Assembly: GCA_005882905.1 (NCBI GenBank)
Contig: VBBG01000208.1
Coordinates: forward strand, 1-10,410
DNA from: Candidatus Bathyarchaeota archaeon
Lineage (GTDB): Archaea > Thermoproteota > Bathyarchaeia > 40CM-2-53-6
DNA: 10,410 nucleotides
Direction: 5' to 3'
Below, piece by piece: positions 7,163-10,410 of the stretch. The notes below the pieces were generated by a model. It saw nothing but the letters and a program-made list of their open reading frames with translations. It ran no database searches and was not told where the DNA came from. Numbering within the stretch: the stretch's first letter is position 1; every line of letters begins with the position of its first letter. The position numbers were made by a program, and so were the translations under genes.

Positions 7163-8715
7163 TTTCGCTCCATTATCCCGATCTCCTCAAGAATCCCTGC
7201 GATCTCTCCAGAGCGGACCATCTTGCACAGGAGTTCTATGTCTTGGTGCGAGGAGCGGTCCTCCTCTAGCGCTGGAACTTTCCGTCTGATCGCCTGGTAC
7301 AGTTTCTTTGTTCCCGTTCCCATATTCTTCGTGCCTCTCAGATGGAGTCCTTGAGCCGCTACTAGAAGTTCGATGGCTATCACATACTGGGCATTCTCGA
7401 GAATGGTCCTCGCCTTGTAAGCGGCACCTGGGCCCATGCTGACGAAGTCTTCAAAGTTGCTGGATGTCGGGATCGAGTCACTGCTGGCGGGATGTGTAAG
7501 TAGTTTACACTCGGCGACGAGCGAGGTTGCTGTGTATTGGACAGCCATCATGCCGCTGGCCAATCCGGGCTTCGATCCTCGTCCGACGAGGAAGGGTGGA
7601 AGACCGTTGTTGAGCGACGGGTCAAGGAGAGCTGAGGTTCTTCGCTCGGAGATGTTAGCCAAGTTGGATAGCGCTAGTGACATGAAGTCAAGAGCCATTG
7701 CTACAGGTTGGCCATGAAAGTTACCGCCGGAAATACAAAGACCATCTCGCGGAAAAACAAGCGGATTGTCAGTCGCGGAGTTCATCTCCACCTCTAGGAC
7801 ACTTTTGCCAAAATCCATCGCGTCCCTCGCAGCACCCATCACCTGAGGGGCACATCGGAATGAATACGGATCTTGAGGAAGCCCATCTGACGGGTCTCTG
7901 CTGGTCACCGTGCGAATCATTCTGCTCCCCTTCAGGAGGAGCCTCACATGCTGGGCTACCGCTTGCTGGCCGGGGTGAGGCCTAAGCCTGTGAATTCTCT
8001 CGTCGAATGCGTCTATCCAGCCGCCCAATGCTTCGAGAGATAATGCGAGAGCCGCTTCCTCGCTCGCCAAGAGTTTGTAACCATCATGGAGGCACAAGCC
8101 GCCGATCGCGACCATTTGTTGGGTCCCATTGTTCAGCGCGAGCCCTTCCTTTGCCTCCAGTTCTAGCGGAACACTGCCAGACACTCGTAGAGCATTTCTG
8201 CCGGAAATCCATCGTCCGCGTGACTCTGCTTGGCCTTCTCCGATGAGCACGAGGGCTATGTGAGATAATGGTGAGAGGTCGCCGCTGGCACCAACAGAGC
8301 CCTTCTCGGGAACATACGGATGTATTCTCTTGTTGAGAAGACGAACAATAGTGGTCACTACTTCAGGACGGATACCCGAATTGCCTTTGAGAAGCGTGTT
8401 CGCGCGTAGGAGCATCATCGCCCTCACAACATCTGAAGTGAGGGGTCTTCCCACGCTGGCGGCGTGGCTTCGGACAAGATTGGTCTGGAGGTGTTTGATT
8501 TCCTCAGGAGGTATTCGAAAATTGGCGAGAGCTCCGAATCCGGTATTGACTCCGTATATCGTCCCCTCTCTCTGAATCAACCGTTCAAGGGCCCTGCGTC
8601 CATTCAGTGTACGCGAAAGCGCTTCCTTGGAGATAACGGTCTGCGCGCCGTTTCTAGCTACTTGTAAGAGCTGGTCGAGGTTTAGATGAGATCCATCTAT
8701 CGTGATCTGGGCCAA
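7159..8715 (-). CDS. hutH: Histidine ammonia-lyase
   Basis: Converts L-histidine to urocanate and ammonia, the first step of histidine degradation, in the cytosol as a tetramer. At 518 residues it is the usual length. The electrophilic MIO group forms from Ala143-Ser144-Gly145 in GSVGASGDLSPLSH. Other active-site motifs are YGVNTGFG (54-61, Tyr54), SHAASVG (His84, the position typical of histidine-specific enzymes), NNGTQQM (Asn195 region), QDPYSFRCAPQV (281-292, Tyr284 and Arg287), ENSATDNP-like MNSATDNPLVF (311-321) and Glu422. Near Glu422 the common EDHVSMG reads EDFVSMG, so a usual His is Phe424. The start is TTG, and no better start exists within the 53-base gap after hutU. A weak AT-rich patch near 8755-8761 is the only promoter hint there. 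The gene most likely shares a transcript with hutU upstream and the CofE-like gene downstream. Identification is firm. Confidence 0.95.
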   Translation of the reverse strand: MAQITIDGSHLNLDQLLQVARNGAQTVISKEALSRTLNGRRALERLIQREGTIYGVNTGFGALANFRIPPEEIKHLQTNLVRSHAASVGRPLTSDVVRAMMLLRANTLLKGNSGIRPEVVTTIVRLLNKRIHPYVPEKGSVGASGDLSPLSHIALVLIGEGQAESRGRWISGRNALRVSGSVPLELEAKEGLALNNGTQQMVAIGGLCLHDGYKLLASEEAALALSLEALGGWIDAFDERIHRLRPHPGQQAVAQHVRLLLKGSRMIRTVTSRDPSDGLPQDPYSFRCAPQVMGAARDAMDFGKSVLEVEMNSATDNPLVFPRDGLCISGGNFHGQPVAMALDFMSLALSNLANISERRTSALLDPSLNNGLPPFLVGRGSKPGLASGMMAVQYTATSLVAECKLLTHPASSDSIPTSSNFEDFVSMGPGAAYKARTILENAQYVIAIELLVAAQGLHLRGTKNMGTGTKKLYQAIRRKVPALEEDRSSHQDIELLCKMVRSGEIAGILEEIGIMERK

Positions 8716-8768
8716 TGTTTCACGGTTGCTCGCGGGAGAACGGTCTGGGGCAGATAAGTATTGGTAGC

Positions 8769-10410
8769 TCAGCTGAGCATTGGCATGCGCAATCCCCGCT
8801 GCCTAACTATCCTCTTTGCCGTGCTATATCCAGCATCGGCGTGACGGACTATTCCTATGCCAGGGTCGACGGTCAGAACACGTTCTAGTCGTTCAGATGA
8901 TTCAGGCGTTCCGTCGGCTACGAGGCACATTCCTGCATGGATGCTGTAGCCCATACCGACTCCTCCTCCTTGATGCACGCTGACCCATGTTGCCCCGGCC
9001 GCCGTGTTGAGAAGCGCGTTCAGGATAGGCCAGTCAGCTATCGCATCACTGCCGTCTAGCATTCCCTCGGTCTCTCTCCGAGGTGACGCTACGCTTCCAC
9101 AGTCTAGGTGATCGCGTCCAATCCAAATCGGGCCGGAGAGCTTTCCATTTCTGACCATTGTATTGATGAGTCCTCCGAACTGGGCTCTCTCTCCATAGCC
9201 GAGCCAGCAGACTCGCGCAGGGAGCCCTTGAAACTTGACATGTTCTCGCGCCTTCTCTATCCATCGACCCAGGTCGGTATTGTGCGGAAAAGTGTCTAGG
9301 ACCAGCTCGTCTATCTTCCTGATATCCTCCGGATCCCCTACGAGAGATGTCCACCGGAACGGGCCTCTTCCCTCGCAGAACATCGGTCTGATGTACTTCT
9401 GGACAAATCCGGGAAACTCAAAGGCTTCCTTCAGCCCAGCGTCGAAGGCTTGCTGGCGGATATTGTTGCCGTACTCGAAAACGACCGATCCTCTCCTGCC
9501 CATGTCGATCATTGCCTTGACGTGGGTCGAAATGCTCTTCGTGGCTCTTTCAAGATACTGTTTCGGGTTGGACTTTCTAAGCTGGTCAGCTTCCTCTTTT
9601 GATAATCCGGCGGGATAGTATCCGTGTAGAGGATCGTGGGCTGAGGTTTGGTCGGTGACTATATCGGGGATCATCGATCTTCTAACAAGCTCCGGATGGA
9701 CCTCTGCAGCGTTCCCGAGTAGCGCAATACTCATGGGAGTATGTTCTCGTTTGGCCTGATTCACGATGTCGATTGCTTCGTCGAGATTGTCCGTCCACTT
9801 TTCGACGAATCCGTGCTTGAGTCTTCGCTCAATTGCACGTTTGTCGATCTCGACAGCGAGGGTAATGCCGTCGTTCATAGTTACAGCCAGAGGCTGGGCT
9901 CCGCCCATCTCTCCCAGACCGGCCGTGAGGACGATTCTTCCTTTGAGACTCCCGCCAAAATGCTCCCTAGCGGCGGCTGCAAGAGTCTCGTAGGTTCCTT
10001 GGAGGATTCCCTGTGTTCCTATGAAGGCCCAGGAGCCAGCTGTCATCTGACCGAACATTATCAGTCCCTTCTGCTCCAGTTCGTAGAAATAATCCCATGT
10101 CGCCCACTTGGGCACCAGCATACTGTTGACGATCAGAACCCTCGGCGCCATTCGATGCGTCTTGAAAATTGCGACCGGTTTCCCGCTCTGTACCAGAAGC
10201 GTGTCTTCTTCTCCCAGCTTCTTGAGAGAATCCTCGATCGCCTCGAGTGCGTCCCACGAGCGTGCGGCCTTCCCGGTTCCTCCGTAAACTATCAGGTTCT
10301 GAGGATCCTTGGCCACCTCCGGGTCCAGCACGTTGTGGAGCATCCTCAACGCTCCCTCGATCTGCCAGTTCTTGCAATGAAGAGTGGTACCAGTAATGAC
10401 TGATGGGCTC
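8769..10410 (-). CDS. hutU: Urocanate hydratase (urocanase), 5' end missing
   Basis: Converts urocanate to 4-imidazolone-5-propionate using tightly bound NAD+, the second step of histidine degradation. The C-terminal 547 or so codons are present and the frame is still open at the right edge. Upstream of the first in-window start-like codon (TTG, 10349) the frame reads GTTLHCKNWQIEGALRML, which matches the conserved urocanase N-terminus, so the true start lies beyond the window. Motifs include YGGTGKAARSW, the NAD-binding segment LTAGLGEMGGAQPLAVTMND, TDQTSAHDPLHGYYP, the signature FEYGNNIRQ, RPMFCEGRGPFRW with the catalytic Cys (codon 9377-9375), and VSVHQGGGVGMGYSIHAG near the C-terminus. 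It is the upstream partner of hutH in the same operon. HutI and later enzymes are not in this window and may lie further right. Confidence 0.95.
   Translation of the reverse strand, partial: SPSVITGTTLHCKNWQIEGALRMLHNVLDPEVAKDPQNLIVYGGTGKAARSWDALEAIEDSLKKLGEEDTLLVQSGKPVAIFKTHRMAPRVLIVNSMLVPKWATWDYFYELEQKGLIMFGQMTAGSWAFIGTQGILQGTYETLAAAAREHFGGSLKGRIVLTAGLGEMGGAQPLAVTMNDGITLAVEIDKRAIERRLKHGFVEKWTDNLDEAIDIVNQAKREHTPMSIALLGNAAEVHPELVRRSMIPDIVTDQTSAHDPLHGYYPAGLSKEEADQLRKSNPKQYLERATKSISTHVKAMIDMGRRGSVVFEYGNNIRQQAFDAGLKEAFEFPGFVQKYIRPMFCEGRGPFRWTSLVGDPEDIRKIDELVLDTFPHNTDLGRWIEKAREHVKFQGLPARVCWLGYGERAQFGGLINTMVRNGKLSGPIWIGRDHLDCGSVASPRRETEGMLDGSDAIADWPILNALLNTAAGATWVSVHQGGGVGMGYSIHAGMCLVADGTPESSERLERVLTVDPGIGIVRHADAGYSTAKRIVRQRGLRMPMLS

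Noticed and set aside
10347..10349. TTG at 10349 as the start of urocanase
   Set aside because: The frame continues upstream through conserved family residues (HCKNWQIEGA), so the true start is beyond the window edge.
9741..10403. Long open frame of 220 codons on the plus strand opposite hutU
   Set aside because: It lies wholly antisense to strongly conserved urocanase sequence, its product is low-complexity and matches no family I recognise, and it has no promoter or ribosome site.
1..10410. Mobile elements, CRISPR repeats, tRNA or rRNA genes, defence systems
   Set aside because: Reading both strands showed no repeat arrays, inverted-repeat element ends, transposase motifs or cloverleaf-like segments. 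Nearly all of the window is metabolic or proteolytic coding sequence.

Overview
The window looks like an ordinary chromosomal stretch from an archaeon. The signs are: an archaeal-length orotate phosphoribosyltransferase; a CofE-type coenzyme F420 ligase; a secreted metalloprotease rich in N-glycosylation sequons (N-x-S/T) with a cytosolic zinc ribbon; TATA-like TTTAAA boxes in place of bacterial -35/-10 promoters; and heavy use of TTG/GTG starts. GC content is in the low-to-mid 50s percent by eye. I cannot fix the lineage from sequence alone. A heterotrophic Nitrososphaeria-, Bathyarchaeia- or Thermoplasmata-like organism would fit. No RNA genes, CRISPR arrays, insertion sequences or phage genes are visible, and no gap between genes exceeds about 105 bases.

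Layout: (1) bases 1-3056, minus strand: pyrE, then a zinc-binding M16 peptidase, then a zinc-less M16 partner that runs off the left edge. The two M16 genes overlap by 11 bp and have complementary catalytic motifs, so they probably form an obligate heterodimer. (2) 3057-3157: a compact divergent promoter region with one palindromic TTTAAA box. (3) 3158-6409, plus strand: a LarA-like (DUF2088) protein that lacks most nickel-pincer cofactor residues, then a large membrane-anchored extracellular HExxHxxGxxH metalloprotease. (4) 6515-10410, minus strand: urocanase (hutU, 5' end off the right edge), histidine ammonia-lyase (hutH) and a CofE-like amide ligase whose GTG start overlaps the hutH stop by 4 bp.

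Functionally, the right half encodes the first two steps of histidine degradation (histidine to urocanate to imidazolonepropionate). It is coupled to a divergent relative of the enzyme that adds glutamate to coenzyme F420-0. The left half couples pyrimidine salvage/synthesis with a probable cytosolic peptide-degrading M16 complex. The items most worth following up are the hut-linked CofE-like protein, the protease with an outside catalytic domain and an inside zinc ribbon, and the LarA homolog that appears unable to hold the canonical cofactor.
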